Shown here piece after piece: positions 22,574 to 31,530 of a stretch of 64,000 nucleotides of DNA. The notes below the pieces were generated by a model. That model was not told where the DNA came from. It made no database searches and was given only the letters and a program-made list of their open reading frames with translations. Position 1 is the first letter of the stretch, and every line of letters begins with the position of its first letter. Made by a program: the position numbers and the translations under genes. Origin of the DNA: Candidatus Endomicrobium procryptotermitis (GTDB taxonomy: Bacteria; Elusimicrobiota; Endomicrobiia; Endomicrobiales; Endomicrobiaceae); NCBI GenBank assembly GCA_031279415.1, contig JAITIP010000018.1, positions 202,685 to 266,684 of the forward strand, given 5' to 3'.

Positions 22574-23502
22574 TTTTTTTTCATATGAATCAGCTTGGCG
22601 ACTTACTTTTTTCTCTTCCGGTTCTTAAAGCTGCCAAAAAAGAATCTGGCGCAAAGATCATTTCCGTAGTAAAATCTTCTCTGTCTCCGCTTTTGCTCTC
22701 AAGCGGTGTGGTTGACTGCGTAATACCAAAAGAAAAATCAAAAATAAAACTCATAAACGCTCTGAGAAAAGAAAATGACGGAAAAGCTGTTCTTTTTTCT
22801 GAATCTCCAGCTTCGGTTCTGTCGGCTTATTTTGCTGGATTTAAAAATATGACCGGCTTTGAAACCGCGGCATTGTCCTTTTTATTTACAAACAAAGTAA
22901 AAAGAATAGGAGTTCCGTCAATATCAAATAATACGGAACTCGGTAAAGCAGCCGGGTTTAAAGATATTCAAAGCGATTATACGGGTATTGTAAATATCCC
23001 TGAAAAAAATATAAGCAATATAAAAGAATGGTTTTTAAAAAATAAATTTAATCCCGTCAACACAATTGCAGTTTCTGCAGGAGCAAGTAAAAAAAGGCGC
23101 GATAAATGTCTTCCAGTTAAAATATGGACTGAAATTATAGACTCTTTATATGATTTCGGATATAACTGCGTGCTTGCGGGAGCGTCGTGGGAAATAGAAA
23201 ACTTAAGTAAAATCTCGGAAAAATCCAAATCTAGTCCTGCTCTGTTTACAGCAGAAAACGGCATTTTAGACAGTGCTGCTTTTTTTTCTTATTGCCCACT
23301 GTTTATAGGTACGGATTCAGGTGCAATGCATCTTGCTGCGGCTTTGAAAAAAAAATGTATCGGCATATTCACAAAAACCGATCCTATGCAAATAGGACCA
23401 ATGCCTTTAAGAAATCACATAATAATCAAAAAAAATAATACAAATGAAGTTTCTGCAAAAGAAATCATTGAATCTGTAACATACTTGCATACGGCAAGTT
23501 AA
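22561..23502 (+). CDS. Glycosyltransferase family 9 protein (heptosyltransferase-like), third copy
   Basis: A 313-residue GT9 protein, more divergent: MNQLGDLLFSLPVLKAAKK at the N-terminus and FIGTDSGAMHLAAALKKK near the C-terminus. The central dyad region is weak (AVSAGASKKRRDKCLP). It overlaps the second copy by 13 bp. Its last codons lie inside the palindromic repeat at 23484-23547, so the repeat appears to supply the C-terminus. Confidence 0.8.
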   Translation: MDKIVFFHMNQLGDLLFSLPVLKAAKKESGAKIISVVKSSLSPLLLSSGVVDCVIPKEKSKIKLINALRKENDGKAVLFSESPASVLSAYFAGFKNMTGFETAALSFLFTNKVKRIGVPSISNNTELGKAAGFKDIQSDYTGIVNIPEKNISNIKEWFLKNKFNPVNTIAVSAGASKKRRDKCLPVKIWTEIIDSLYDFGYNCVLAGASWEIENLSKISEKSKSSPALFTAENGILDSAAFFSYCPLFIGTDSGAMHLAAALKKKCIGIFTKTDPMQIGPMPLRNHIIIKKNNTNEVSAKEIIESVTYLHTAS

Positions 23503-23547
23503 TAGGACTTGCTGGCCGCTAGGACTAACTAACTTGCCATGCGCAAG
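23484..23547. repeat. Imperfect palindromic repeat overlapping the GT9 gene end
   Basis: Two 18-bp arms (23484-23501 and 23530-23547) are inverted copies with 15 of 18 positions matching around a 28-bp loop that contains AGGACT twice. Size and form suggest a small mobile palindromic element or a long hairpin at the operon end. There is no T-run directly after it. Confidence 0.5.
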
Positions 23548-23550
23548 CAC

Positions 23551-23570
23551 TTCCCCTCACAGAAGGGGAA
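23551..23570. repeat. Short perfect hairpin next to the palindromic repeat
   Basis: TTCCCCT (23551-23557) and AGGGGAA (23564-23570) form a 7-bp stem with a 6-nt loop. The sequence after it (taataactttgc) lacks a real U-tract, so it is a weak terminator candidate, or part of the same repeat element. Confidence 0.45.
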
Positions 23571-23664
23571 TAATAACTTTGCTTTTTGCAAACAATTTCA
23601 ACTGTTACATTAGTAAGTTGTGAATCTACAAGAGAAAGAATTTAATTGAATTTTTAAGATTTTT

Positions 23665-23692
23665 TTGATAAAATTCTTTAACATTTTAAGAT
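23665..23692 (+). promoter_or_regulatory. Putative promoter of the rpsB operon
   Basis: TTGATA (23665-23670, five of six consensus bases) and TAAGAT (23687-23692) are spaced 16 bp apart. An alternative pair is TTAACA (23678-23683) with TAAATA (23699-23704). Either gives a leader of about 130 nt before rpsB. Confidence 0.4.
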
Positions 23693-23702
23693 ATGCGTTA
23701 AA

Positions 23703-23830
23703 TAAGCACGCAGATGGATTTGCCGTTGGTCCCAAAAGGGGGCGGATAAGGAAGCCTGCGGAAGCCGCAGAGAGAAAATCTCTAAAAGCGGAACTTTTAA
23801 CGGAAAAATCCGAAAAAGTAAAAACTAAAG
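23703..23830 (+). promoter_or_regulatory. Structured 5' leader of rpsB
   Basis: Several small hairpins stand in series. CCC/GGG closes an AAAA loop near 23731-23740. CTGCGG (23756-23761) pairs with CCGCAG (23765-23770). AGAGA (23771-23775) pairs with TCTCT (23779-23783). A CGGA/TCCG stem follows near 23801-23812. The region is less AT-rich than the promoter before it and ends in ggagag ahead of the ATG. Autoregulation by S2, known for other rpsB leaders, is a possible role (inference). Confidence 0.4.
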
Positions 23831-23839
23831 GAGAGTAGT

Positions 23840-24631
23840 ATGGCAAACATCACAATGAAAGCCTTGCTGGAGGCTGGTGTCCATTTTGGACATCAAACCA
23901 GAAGATGGAATCCAAAAATGGCCAAATATATTTTTGGAACAAGAAATAAAATTCATATCATCGACCTCCAAAAGACCCTCAAAGAATTGAAAAAGAACTA
24001 TAAAGTCGTAAGAGATTTTATCGTTGAAGGCAGGGAAATAATTTTTGTCGGAACAAAAAAACAGGCGCAGGTTCCGGTGAAAGAAGAAGCTTTACGCTGT
24101 GGTGCTTTTTTCGTAGCGGAAAGATGGCTCGGCGGAACTCTTACAAATTTTGAAACTCTAAAAAAATCAATCGCACGCTATAAAGAAATAGAAAAAATGA
24201 AAGAAGATGGAATCTTCAATATTCTTTCAAAAAAAGAGCAGTCGCAGATAGAAAAAGAAAGAATCAAACTTGAAAAATCGCTGGAAGGCATAAAAAATAT
24301 GACAAAACTTCCAGAACTTATGTTTGTCATAGACCCGCACGAAGAAGCAACGGCTATTTCAGAAGCGAGGAAACTCGGCATTCCTATCGTTGCGGTTTGC
24401 GATACTAACTGCGATCCTGACTTAGTCGATTATCCGATACCAGGAAACGATGACGCAATAAGAGCCGTAAAACTTTTTTGTTCTATAGTTGCGGATGCGG
24501 TTTTGGAAGGCAAAGGCGCCGTTGAAAAAAGCGATATGGACTCAACGACTGTCGAAGAAAAAGAATCTGAAGAACCCGAAGAAAACACTGTCGTAGAAAA
24601 TGATGAAGAAGGAGAGCCGAATGTCAACTGA
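23840..24631 (+). CDS. rpsB: 30S ribosomal protein S2
   Basis: S2 binds the head-body junction of the small subunit. The 263-residue protein has the family opening [19 protein letters not shown], then [18 protein letters not shown] and [23 protein letters not shown]. The last 35 or so residues are a strongly acidic tail ([11 protein letters not shown]) beyond the usual core. It overlaps tsf by 11 bp and heads the rpsB-tsf-pyrH-frr block. Confidence 0.98.
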   Translation: MANITMKALLEAGVHFGHQTRRWNPKMAKYIFGTRNKIHIIDLQKTLKELKKNYKVVRDFIVEGREIIFVGTKKQAQVPVKEEALRCGAFFVAERWLGGTLTNFETLKKSIARYKEIEKMKEDGIFNILSKKEQSQIEKERIKLEKSLEGIKNMTKLPELMFVIDPHEEATAISEARKLGIPIVAVCDTNCDPDLVDYPIPGNDDAIRAVKLFCSIVADAVLEGKGAVEKSDMDSTTVEEKESEEPEENTVVENDEEGEPNVN

Positions 24632-25217
24632 GTTAATTACAAAATTAAGAGAGATGACGAGCGCAGGAATAATGGATTGCCGAAATGCGCTTAAAGAAAA
24701 TGCAAACGATATAGATAAAGCATGCCAGTGGCTCAGAGAAAAAGGCATGTCCACTGCGGTAAAAAGAGCGGGAAGAAATGCTAAGCAGGGTTTAGTTCAG
24801 TCGTATATTCATGGAAATGGGACTCTCGGAGTTTTGGTAGAAATAAATTGTGAGACGGATTTTGTAGCTAAAACCGAAGATTTTCAGAATTTGGTAAAAG
24901 AAATATCGATGCAGATAGCGGCCGTTTCTCCAACCTATGTAACGCGCGGTCAAGTTCCTGAAAGTATTCTTGAAGCCGAAAAAAACATATATAAAGCGCA
25001 GCTTAAGGAAGAGGGCAAACCGGAAAAAATCTGGGATAAAATCATCGAAGGAAAAGTCGAGAAATTCTATCAGCAGGTTTGTCTTATGGAACAGATATAT
25101 ATGAGAGATACTTCTGGGAAAGAAACGATAAAAGATCTTGTTGCAAACACAATTGCAAAAACTGGAGAAAATATCGTAGTCAAAAGGTTTGCGAGATTTA
25201 AACTAGGTGAAGAATAA
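24621..25217 (+). CDS. tsf: Elongation factor Ts
   Basis: EF-Ts recycles EF-Tu by nucleotide exchange. The 198-residue protein carries the N-terminal UBA-like signature [16 protein letters not shown] and the core [14 protein letters not shown]. It is of the shorter type with one dimerisation subdomain. The ATG at 24621 is chosen because ggagag lies just upstream and gives the standard N-terminus; an earlier in-frame ATG at 24600 would add seven residues inside rpsB. Confidence 0.97.
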   Translation: MSTELITKLREMTSAGIMDCRNALKENANDIDKACQWLREKGMSTAVKRAGRNAKQGLVQSYIHGNGTLGVLVEINCETDFVAKTEDFQNLVKEISMQIAAVSPTYVTRGQVPESILEAEKNIYKAQLKEEGKPEKIWDKIIEGKVEKFYQQVCLMEQIYMRDTSGKETIKDLVANTIAKTGENIVVKRFARFKLGEE

Positions 25218-25912
25218 TGTCTGCTAAAAGAGTCCTTTTAAAATTATCCGGCGAAACACTCTCGGGAAACGGTCAGCCTTTAAGCGAAGAAAGCATTAAC
25301 AGAACTGCAAAAGAGATAAAAGCGGCGTGCAATGCTAATGTTATAGAACTTGCAATAGTAATAGGCGCCGGAAATATTTGGCGCGGCGCTGAAAAAGCTG
25401 TAGAAAGAGTTACCGCAGACAAAATGGGAATGACGGCTACGGTTATGAACGCTTTAGCTCTTAGCGGCGCGTTAAAAAAGGCAGAACTGAAATCAAAGGT
25501 GTTCTGCGCGCGCGGGGTAAGCGGTTTTGCTGAAGATTTTGACAGCGATAAAGTTATTGAAAATATTGAAAATGGATATATAATTATTTTTGCAGGTGGA
25601 ACGGGAAATCCTTATTTTACAACCGATACTACGGCGGCTTTGAGAGCTGCGGAAATAAAAGCTGACATTTTGTTGAAAGCTACTCAGGTTGATGGTATAT
25701 ACAGCGATGATCCCAAAAAAAATAAGGACGCCGTCAAATTTGACAGACTTACTTTTAAAGATGCCATAGAAAGACATCTTAAAGTAATGGATGTGGAAGC
25801 ATTTTCTCTTTGTATGCGGGCGAATATTTCGATTTCTGTTTTTGATTTTTATATAGACGGGAATTTGAGAAAGATACTCGGCGGTGAAAAAATAGGAACG
25901 ATAGTTTCATAA
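25217..25912 (+). CDS. pyrH: UMP kinase
   Basis: PyrH phosphorylates UMP to UDP. The 231-residue protein belongs to the amino-acid-kinase fold: VLLKLSGETLSG, IVIGAGNIWRG, GGTGNPYFTTDTTAALRA and the LLKATQVDGIYSDDPKK loop are all present. Its start overlaps the tsf stop by 1 bp. Confidence 0.98.
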   Translation: MSAKRVLLKLSGETLSGNGQPLSEESINRTAKEIKAACNANVIELAIVIGAGNIWRGAEKAVERVTADKMGMTATVMNALALSGALKKAELKSKVFCARGVSGFAEDFDSDKVIENIENGYIIIFAGGTGNPYFTTDTTAALRAAEIKADILLKATQVDGIYSDDPKKNKDAVKFDRLTFKDAIERHLKVMDVEAFSLCMRANISISVFDFYIDGNLRKILGGEKIGTIVS

Positions 25913-25927
25913 TACCGGAGGGGTTAA

Positions 25928-26488
25928 ATGCAATTACAGAGTCTCTTTTCAGTTTCTGAAGAAGCGATGAAAAAAACAATAGAAAAAGTTAAAACGGATC
26001 TAGCTTCAGTTCGTACAGGAAGAGCCAGCGCAGCAATTGTCGAAGGGATAAAGGTTGAAAGCTACGGTTCTCTTATGTCCATAAACCAAATTGCAGGCAT
26101 AAGCGTTCCCGATGCTAAAACTATCGAGGTAAAACCATGGGATGTATCACAGCTTGGAGCTATTGAAAAAGCCATACAAAAAGCCGATATAGGCATGACT
26201 CCCATAAATGACGGAAAACTTATCCGCATTTCCGTACCTCAGCTTACCGAAGAAAGAAGGAAAGAAATTGTTAAAGTTATAAATAAAATGGCCGAGGATT
26301 ACAGAGTAGCCGTAAGGAATGAAAGAAGGGTTCTCGTTGACGGCATAAAAAAAGCGGAAAAGGACAAGCTTATAACCGAAGATGACAGAAAAAAAGCCGA
26401 AAACGAAGCTCAAAAAGTTACGGATGCATATATTAAAAAGATAGATGAATGCATAGCTCTTAAAGAAAAAGAGATTATGCAAATATAG
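25928..26488 (+). CDS. frr: Ribosome recycling factor
   Basis: RRF splits post-termination ribosomes together with EF-G. The 186-residue protein has the hallmark VRTGRASAAIVEGIKVESYG near residue 30 and the C-terminal helices with KKAEKDKLITEDDRKKAE. It is full length, with ggagggg upstream. Confidence 0.97.
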   Translation: MQLQSLFSVSEEAMKKTIEKVKTDLASVRTGRASAAIVEGIKVESYGSLMSINQIAGISVPDAKTIEVKPWDVSQLGAIEKAIQKADIGMTPINDGKLIRISVPQLTEERRKEIVKVINKMAEDYRVAVRNERRVLVDGIKKAEKDKLITEDDRKKAENEAQKVTDAYIKKIDECIALKEKEIMQI

Positions 26489-26503
26489 ATGGGGGGAGGG
26501 TGG

Positions 26504-26677
26504 ATGGCTTATAAAATTGATGTGGAAGCTTGTGTAGGCTGCGGGGCGTGTGAAGGAAGTTGTCCGGTTGCGGCTATCGAGCCGGAAAATGATAAATACG
26601 CAATAGACAGCGTAAAATGTACCGATTGCGGATCGTGTGAAGCGAGCTGTCCAGCAAGCGCTATTTCTCAGGCATAA
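26504..26677 (+). CDS. Two-[4Fe-4S] ferredoxin
   Basis: A 57-residue ferredoxin with two CxxCxxCxxxCP-type cluster motifs: CVGCGACEGSCP (near residue 9) and CTDCGSCEASCP (near 38). The ATG at 26504 follows a purine-rich site (ggggggaggg) and is preferred over the one at 26489. It sits between frr and uppS, an unusual place. It may donate electrons to the iron-sulfur enzymes of the MEP pathway such as IspG nearby, but that is inference from position only. Confidence 0.92.
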   Translation: MAYKIDVEACVGCGACEGSCPVAAIEPENDKYAIDSVKCTDCGSCEASCPASAISQA

Positions 26678-26690
26678 AGGAATTCAAAGC

Positions 26691-27389
26691 TTGCGCGAAA
26701 TCGACTTTTTAAATTTGCCGAAACATATTGCGGTTATTATGGATGGCAATGGCAGGTGGGCGAATAAGAGATATTTGCCCAGAATATTAGGACATAAGCA
26801 GGGGGTCAAAACCGTAAAAAAGATTGTTAAGGCTTCAAGCCGCCTTGGCATTCGGGTTTTGACCCTGTATGCTTTTTCTACGGAAAATTGGAAAAGACCT
26901 CAAAGCGAAATAAAAGGATTGTTTTCTTTGCTGCTTCAATTTTTAAAAAAAGAATTAAAAGAGCTTCACAAAAATAATATAAAGCTTAGGATTTTGGGGA
27001 ATTCATCGAAATTTCCGGATGAAATACAAAAAGAACTTAAAAGTGCATGTAAACTTACCGGAAATAATAAAGGACTTGAACTTAATATTGCATTAAATTA
27101 CGGAGCAAGACAGGAAATTTTAAATGCTTTTGAAAAAATTATCGCGGAAGGCATAAAAAATTTTACGGAAGAAGAATTTTCAAAATATTTATATACAGCA
27201 GGACAGCCTGAACCAGATCTGCTTATACGTACTGCTGGCGAGATGAGAGTATCAAATTTTTTACTTTGGCAAATTGCTTATTCAGAAATTTACATAACAG
27301 AAAAATTTTGGCCGGATTTTGACGAGAATGACTTAAAAAAAGCCATTATCGAATACCAAAAAAGAGAAAGACGCTTCGGCGCTTTATAA
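26691..27389 (+). CDS. uppS: Undecaprenyl (isoprenyl) diphosphate synthase
   Basis: UppS makes the C55 cis-prenyl carrier for peptidoglycan and lipopolysaccharide. The 232-residue protein shows HIAVIMDGNGRWANKR with the catalytic Asp, GHKQGVKTVK, LYAFSTENWKRP and LLIRTAGEMRVSNFLLWQ. The start is TTG at 26691, supported by aaagga 8-9 bases upstream; an ATG at 26637 would lie inside the ferredoxin gene. Confidence 0.95.
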   Translation: MREIDFLNLPKHIAVIMDGNGRWANKRYLPRILGHKQGVKTVKKIVKASSRLGIRVLTLYAFSTENWKRPQSEIKGLFSLLLQFLKKELKELHKNNIKLRILGNSSKFPDEIQKELKSACKLTGNNKGLELNIALNYGARQEILNAFEKIIAEGIKNFTEEEFSKYLYTAGQPEPDLLIRTAGEMRVSNFLLWQIAYSEIYITEKFWPDFDENDLKKAIIEYQKRERRFGAL

Positions 27390-27403
27390 AGACAAGAGGA
27401 TTT

Positions 27404-28204
27404 ATGTTAATAACGAGAATACTTACGGCAATCGTGGGAATACCTTTGATATTTGTATGCATATATTTCGGAGGACTGCCGTTTTACATATTAATGTTTG
27501 TCATTATGTTTTTTTGTGTTCAGGAATATTTGAATATCTGCAAAAAATATAAACCTTATATGCTTACCTCTTTAATTTTATCGTCGGTTTTTTTTATAAT
27601 TTTGCAATATTTTAAAACGTCAATAGGTCTGGCGGGCATTTCGGCAGTTTTGATACTTTTGATATTATTCGCTTTGGAAATGTTTGGAGAAAATCCGGAA
27701 CAGTCCATTGAAAGAATATCCGTATCATTTTTGGGAGTGTTTTTTATTCCGCTTACTTTAATTCATATGGTATATTTGCGAGATATGAAAGGCGGAATGC
27801 AATTATTATTTTTTATATTTATAGTAGTATGGGTTTTGGATACCGCAGCTTATGCTTTTGGAAGAATGTTTGGCAAGCGCAAACTTGCTAAAAACGTGAG
27901 TCCTAAAAAAACCGTAGAAGGAGCAGTCGCCGGAATCGTTTTTGCGCTGATTGCCTCAGTTGCTTGCAAATATATATTTATTAATAATATACTAACGTTA
28001 TCACAGGCTTTGATAACGGGTTTTGTCATCTCTATAATAGGACAATTTTCTGATTTGGCTGAATCTTTAATAAAAAGGGATGGAAGTATCAAAGATTCAG
28101 GAAAAATCATTCCCGGACACGGTGGAGTTTTTGACAGGTTCGATTCGTATATATTTACGGCTCCTACCGTTTATTATATGCTTAAGCTTATTTTTAAATT
28201 ATAA
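27404..28204 (+). CDS. cdsA: Phosphatidate cytidylyltransferase
   Basis: CdsA makes CDP-diacylglycerol, the branch point for bacterial phospholipids. The 266-residue protein is a multi-span membrane protein. Its C-terminal signature LIKRDGSIKDSGKIIPGHGG, followed by DRFDS, matches the family. It is 14 bp after uppS and 2 bp before dxr, the classic uppS-cdsA-dxr-rseP order. Confidence 0.96.
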   Translation: MLITRILTAIVGIPLIFVCIYFGGLPFYILMFVIMFFCVQEYLNICKKYKPYMLTSLILSSVFFIILQYFKTSIGLAGISAVLILLILFALEMFGENPEQSIERISVSFLGVFFIPLTLIHMVYLRDMKGGMQLLFFIFIVVWVLDTAAYAFGRMFGKRKLAKNVSPKKTVEGAVAGIVFALIASVACKYIFINNILTLSQALITGFVISIIGQFSDLAESLIKRDGSIKDSGKIIPGHGGVFDRFDSYIFTAPTVYYMLKLIFKL

Positions 28205-28206
28205 TT

Positions 28207-29373
28207 ATGAAAAAAGTCGTTATTTTAGGTTCATCGGGTTCGATAGGAACACAGACTTTGGATATAGTGTCGAGGATGAAAAATGCCATATCCGTAGAAG
28301 GTCTTTCCGTTTACAAAAATATAGAAACTTTAAAAAAACAGATAAAACGTTTCAAGCCGAAAGCGGTTTCCGTTCAGGATCCTTTGGACGCGGAAAATCT
28401 AAAAAAATGGTGTGTTTCCCAAAATATCAAAATTGCTGTTTACAACGGGCACAGCGGTTTAAGAAGGCTTGTAGAAATACCGCAGGCCGAGATGGTTATT
28501 TCTGCAGTTGTAGGAGCCGCAGGACTTAAGCCCGTGATAAAAGCTATTGAATGCGGTAAAAATATAGCTATGGCAAATAAAGAAGCTTTAGTTATGGCCG
28601 GAAGCGAAATAATGAGACTTGCCGCAAAAAAGAAAGTTTCTGTTCTTCCCATAGACAGCGAGCATTCGGCAATTTTTCAATGCTGCGGCAGAGAAAAAAA
28701 ATCACAGATAAAAAAAATAATTCTTACGGCTTCAGGAGGACCTTTCTACAAATATGATAAAGATTTTTCCAAAATTACGGTAGAACAGGCACTCGATCAT
28801 CCTACATGGAAAATGGGTAGAAAGATAACCATCGATAGCGCAACTTTGATGAATAAAGGTCTTGAAGCTATAGAAGCGTCGGTTCTTTTCGACATTCCTA
28901 TAGAAAATATTGAAATCGTCATACATCCTCAGTCCATAATACATTCTATGGTTGAGTACGTTGACGGTTCTGTTATCGCGCAGCTTTCGAATCCCGATAT
29001 GAGGCTGCCTATACAATATGTATTAACATACCCTGAAAGGACAAAAGGAAATATTAAGCCTCTTGATTTAAACAAAGCAGGGAAACTCGAGTTTCATGAT
29101 CCTGATTTTCAAAAGTTTCCTTGCCTGGCTCTTGCTTACAATGCGGCAAAAAAAGGTGGAACTATGCCTGCTGTTATGAGCGCGGCAAATGAGGTCGTGG
29201 TTGCCGCCTTTTTGAATAAAGATATAAAGTTTACAGATATTCCTACTATTGTCGCAAAAACAATGAAAGCTCATAAAATTAAGAAAACGCATAAGATAGA
29301 CGATTATGTCGAGGCTGACGCATGGGCAAAAATATATTCGAAAGCGTTAATAAATAAAAATAAGGAAAGGTAA
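28207..29373 (+). CDS. dxr: 1-deoxy-D-xylulose 5-phosphate reductoisomerase
   Basis: Dxr performs the committed step of the MEP isoprenoid pathway with NADPH. The 388-residue protein has the nucleotide-binding GSSGSIGTQTLDIV, then NKEALVMAG and the metal/substrate segment DSEHSAIFQ. ASGGPF and HPTWKMGRKITIDSATLMNK are conserved. With ispG it gives two MEP enzymes in this operon. Confidence 0.97.
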   Translation: MKKVVILGSSGSIGTQTLDIVSRMKNAISVEGLSVYKNIETLKKQIKRFKPKAVSVQDPLDAENLKKWCVSQNIKIAVYNGHSGLRRLVEIPQAEMVISAVVGAAGLKPVIKAIECGKNIAMANKEALVMAGSEIMRLAAKKKVSVLPIDSEHSAIFQCCGREKKSQIKKIILTASGGPFYKYDKDFSKITVEQALDHPTWKMGRKITIDSATLMNKGLEAIEASVLFDIPIENIEIVIHPQSIIHSMVEYVDGSVIAQLSNPDMRLPIQYVLTYPERTKGNIKPLDLNKAGKLEFHDPDFQKFPCLALAYNAAKKGGTMPAVMSAANEVVVAAFLNKDIKFTDIPTIVAKTMKAHKIKKTHKIDDYVEADAWAKIYSKALINKNKER

Positions 29374-30426
29374 ATGATTTTTCTACAAATACTCGGAATT
29401 ATCGCAGGATTGGGCTTTTTAATTTTTATACATGAATTGGGACATTTCATAGCTGCTAAAATGTGTAAAGTCAGGGTTCTCACTTTTGCTTTAGGGTTCG
29501 GACCTGACATATTCAAGTATGAATATAAGGGTACGAAGTATGCTTTGAAAGCCATTCCTCTTGGGGGATTTTGCGCGATGGCTGGAGAAAACCCCGACGA
29601 ATTTACCGGCAGCGAAGGTGAATATCTTTCGCTTCCTTGGTATAAAAAAATATGGATAGCTTTTTCGGGTCCATTTAGCAATTATATTTTAGCTGTTTTT
29701 CTTTTTACTTTTTTGTTTAACGTGTGGGGAGTTTCTACGGTTTCCGACTCTTCGGCGATAGGCGGAACAATTGAAAATTTTCCTGCCGCTCATGCCGGTT
29801 TGCAGCAGGGAGACATTATAAAATCAATTGATGGAGTAGAAGTAAACAACTGGCACGAGATGACTTCGAAGCTGAAAGATAGAGCCGAAAAAGAGACAAC
29901 TTTTGTAATAATAAGAGGAACGCACACTTTTGAGATAAATATAAAGGTTGCCAGACATCCCGTTACGGGCGTTGGTGCTTTTGGAGTCGTTCCTCTTGTC
30001 GAGAAGGTCGATGCGGTTTTTTTTCATTCGATAAGCTTGGGAGCGGAAGCCGTTGTTTCTCAAAGCGTTATGACGGTTATGTACCTGGCGGACAAAATAA
30101 TATCGTGGGAAAAACCTGATATAGCCGGTCCTGTCGGGGTTATGCAGGTTATGGCAAAAGCGGCAAAATCTGGAATGGAAGATTATATAAAACTTCTTGC
30201 TGTAATATCGGTTGCGCTCGGACTTTTCAATCTCTTCCCGATTCCTTTGGTTGATGGTGGAATGATAATTCTGTTTTTATTCGAAGGAATAACGCGTAGG
30301 AAAATAAACACTAAAGTAATACAAGTGTACAATACCATAGGGTTGGTTCTTATAGCGGCTGTTTTTATTTTTGCGACATACAGCGATCTTTTGAGGCTAG
30401 GAATAGGAAAGTTGTTCGGAAAATAA
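29374..30426 (+). CDS. rseP: RseP-type site-2 membrane metalloprotease
   Basis: A 350-residue intramembrane zinc protease. The active site HELGH is near residue 21, and the third ligand lies in NLFPIPLVDGG near residue 286. One PDZ domain (about 120-190, AGLQQGDIIKSIDGVEVNNW) is present, where the E. coli protein has two. Family members cleave anti-sigma factors or remnant signal peptides. No anti-sigma factor gene is recognised nearby. Confidence 0.94.
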   Translation: MIFLQILGIIAGLGFLIFIHELGHFIAAKMCKVRVLTFALGFGPDIFKYEYKGTKYALKAIPLGGFCAMAGENPDEFTGSEGEYLSLPWYKKIWIAFSGPFSNYILAVFLFTFLFNVWGVSTVSDSSAIGGTIENFPAAHAGLQQGDIIKSIDGVEVNNWHEMTSKLKDRAEKETTFVIIRGTHTFEINIKVARHPVTGVGAFGVVPLVEKVDAVFFHSISLGAEAVVSQSVMTVMYLADKIISWEKPDIAGPVGVMQVMAKAAKSGMEDYIKLLAVISVALGLFNLFPIPLVDGGMIILFLFEGITRRKINTKVIQVYNTIGLVLIAAVFIFATYSDLLRLGIGKLFGK

Positions 30427-31509
30427 ATGAGGTATTTCAAAAGAAATCAGACAAAGCGGATAAATATAGGTGGAATAACTATAGGCGGTGGCGCTCCCAT
30501 TGCTGTCCAGTCTATGACAAATACCGATACGAGGGATTGGCGCGCTACGGTAAAACAGATTAAAAGCCTTGAGGAAGTAGGCTGTGAAATTATAAGAGTG
30601 TCTTTTCCGGACATAGAATCTGTGCAAAACGTAAGCAAAATAAAAAAAAATATAAAAATTCCACTTGTCGCTGATATTCATTTCGATTACAGGATAGCTT
30701 TGGAAGCTGTAAAACAAGGCGTTGACAAATTAAGAATAAATCCGGGAAATATCGGTTCGAAAGATAAAGTCGAAACTTTGGTAAAAGAAGCTAAAGCCGC
30801 GCATATCCCGATAAGAATAGGCGTAAATGCAGGATCTTTAAAATCTGTTCATAATTTCAATGGCAATTTGTCGCGGGCCAAAGAGCTCGTAAAAACCGCT
30901 TTGAAACATGTCAAAATTCTTGAAAAAAATGAGTTTTATGATATTGCGGTTTCTTTAAAAGCTTCGAATATAGAAACTACTGTTGAAGCCTATAAAATAT
31001 TCGCTTCCAAAAGAAACTATCCTCTACATCTGGGTATAACGGAAGCGGGGTCGGCTTTCAGCGGTACCGTAAAATCCTCGGCAGGGCTTGGCATTATGCT
31101 TTATGAAGGTCTGGGAGACACGATAAGAGTGTCTTTGACAGCAGATCCTGTTGAAGAAATAAAAACTGCATATTCCCTTTTACAGTCGATGGAATTGAGA
31201 AACGCCGGCGTCGAAATAGTATCGTGCCCAACTTGTTCTCGCTGTTCAGTCGATCTTATAAAAATCGTTTCCGACATGGAAAAAGAAACAGCAAAAATGC
31301 GTGGACTTAAAAAATTTTCAAAACCTGTTAAAATCGCTCTTATGGGCTGCGCAGTCAATGGACCGGGAGAAGCCAAGGATGCTGATTTCGGTATAGCCGG
31401 CGGAAAAAATATCGGCATACTTTTTAAAAATGGCAAAATAATAGGAAAAGTAAGGCCGGAAAAATGGGTAAAAACACTTGTTGTTATGTTAAAAGATTTT
31501 TATGAGTAG
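30427..31509 (+). CDS. ispG: 4-hydroxy-3-methylbut-2-enyl diphosphate synthase
   Basis: IspG (GcpE) is a [4Fe-4S] enzyme of the MEP pathway. The 360-residue protein begins with the family segment INIGGITIGGGAPIAVQSMT. Cluster cysteines are visible in SCPTCSRC and MGCAVNGPGEA near the C-terminus. It starts directly after the rseP stop. Confidence 0.97.
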   Translation: MRYFKRNQTKRINIGGITIGGGAPIAVQSMTNTDTRDWRATVKQIKSLEEVGCEIIRVSFPDIESVQNVSKIKKNIKIPLVADIHFDYRIALEAVKQGVDKLRINPGNIGSKDKVETLVKEAKAAHIPIRIGVNAGSLKSVHNFNGNLSRAKELVKTALKHVKILEKNEFYDIAVSLKASNIETTVEAYKIFASKRNYPLHLGITEAGSAFSGTVKSSAGLGIMLYEGLGDTIRVSLTADPVEEIKTAYSLLQSMELRNAGVEIVSCPTCSRCSVDLIKIVSDMEKETAKMRGLKKFSKPVKIALMGCAVNGPGEAKDADFGIAGGKNIGILFKNGKIIGKVRPEKWVKTLVVMLKDFYE

Positions 31510-31530
31510 AAAATTTAAGAGGTAAATAAA

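Noticed and set aside
23610..23846. Minus-strand 78-codon reading frame upstream of rpsB
   Set aside because: It covers the rpsB promoter, leader and ribosome site, begins inside rpsB and has no start signal. It is best seen as a chance frame.
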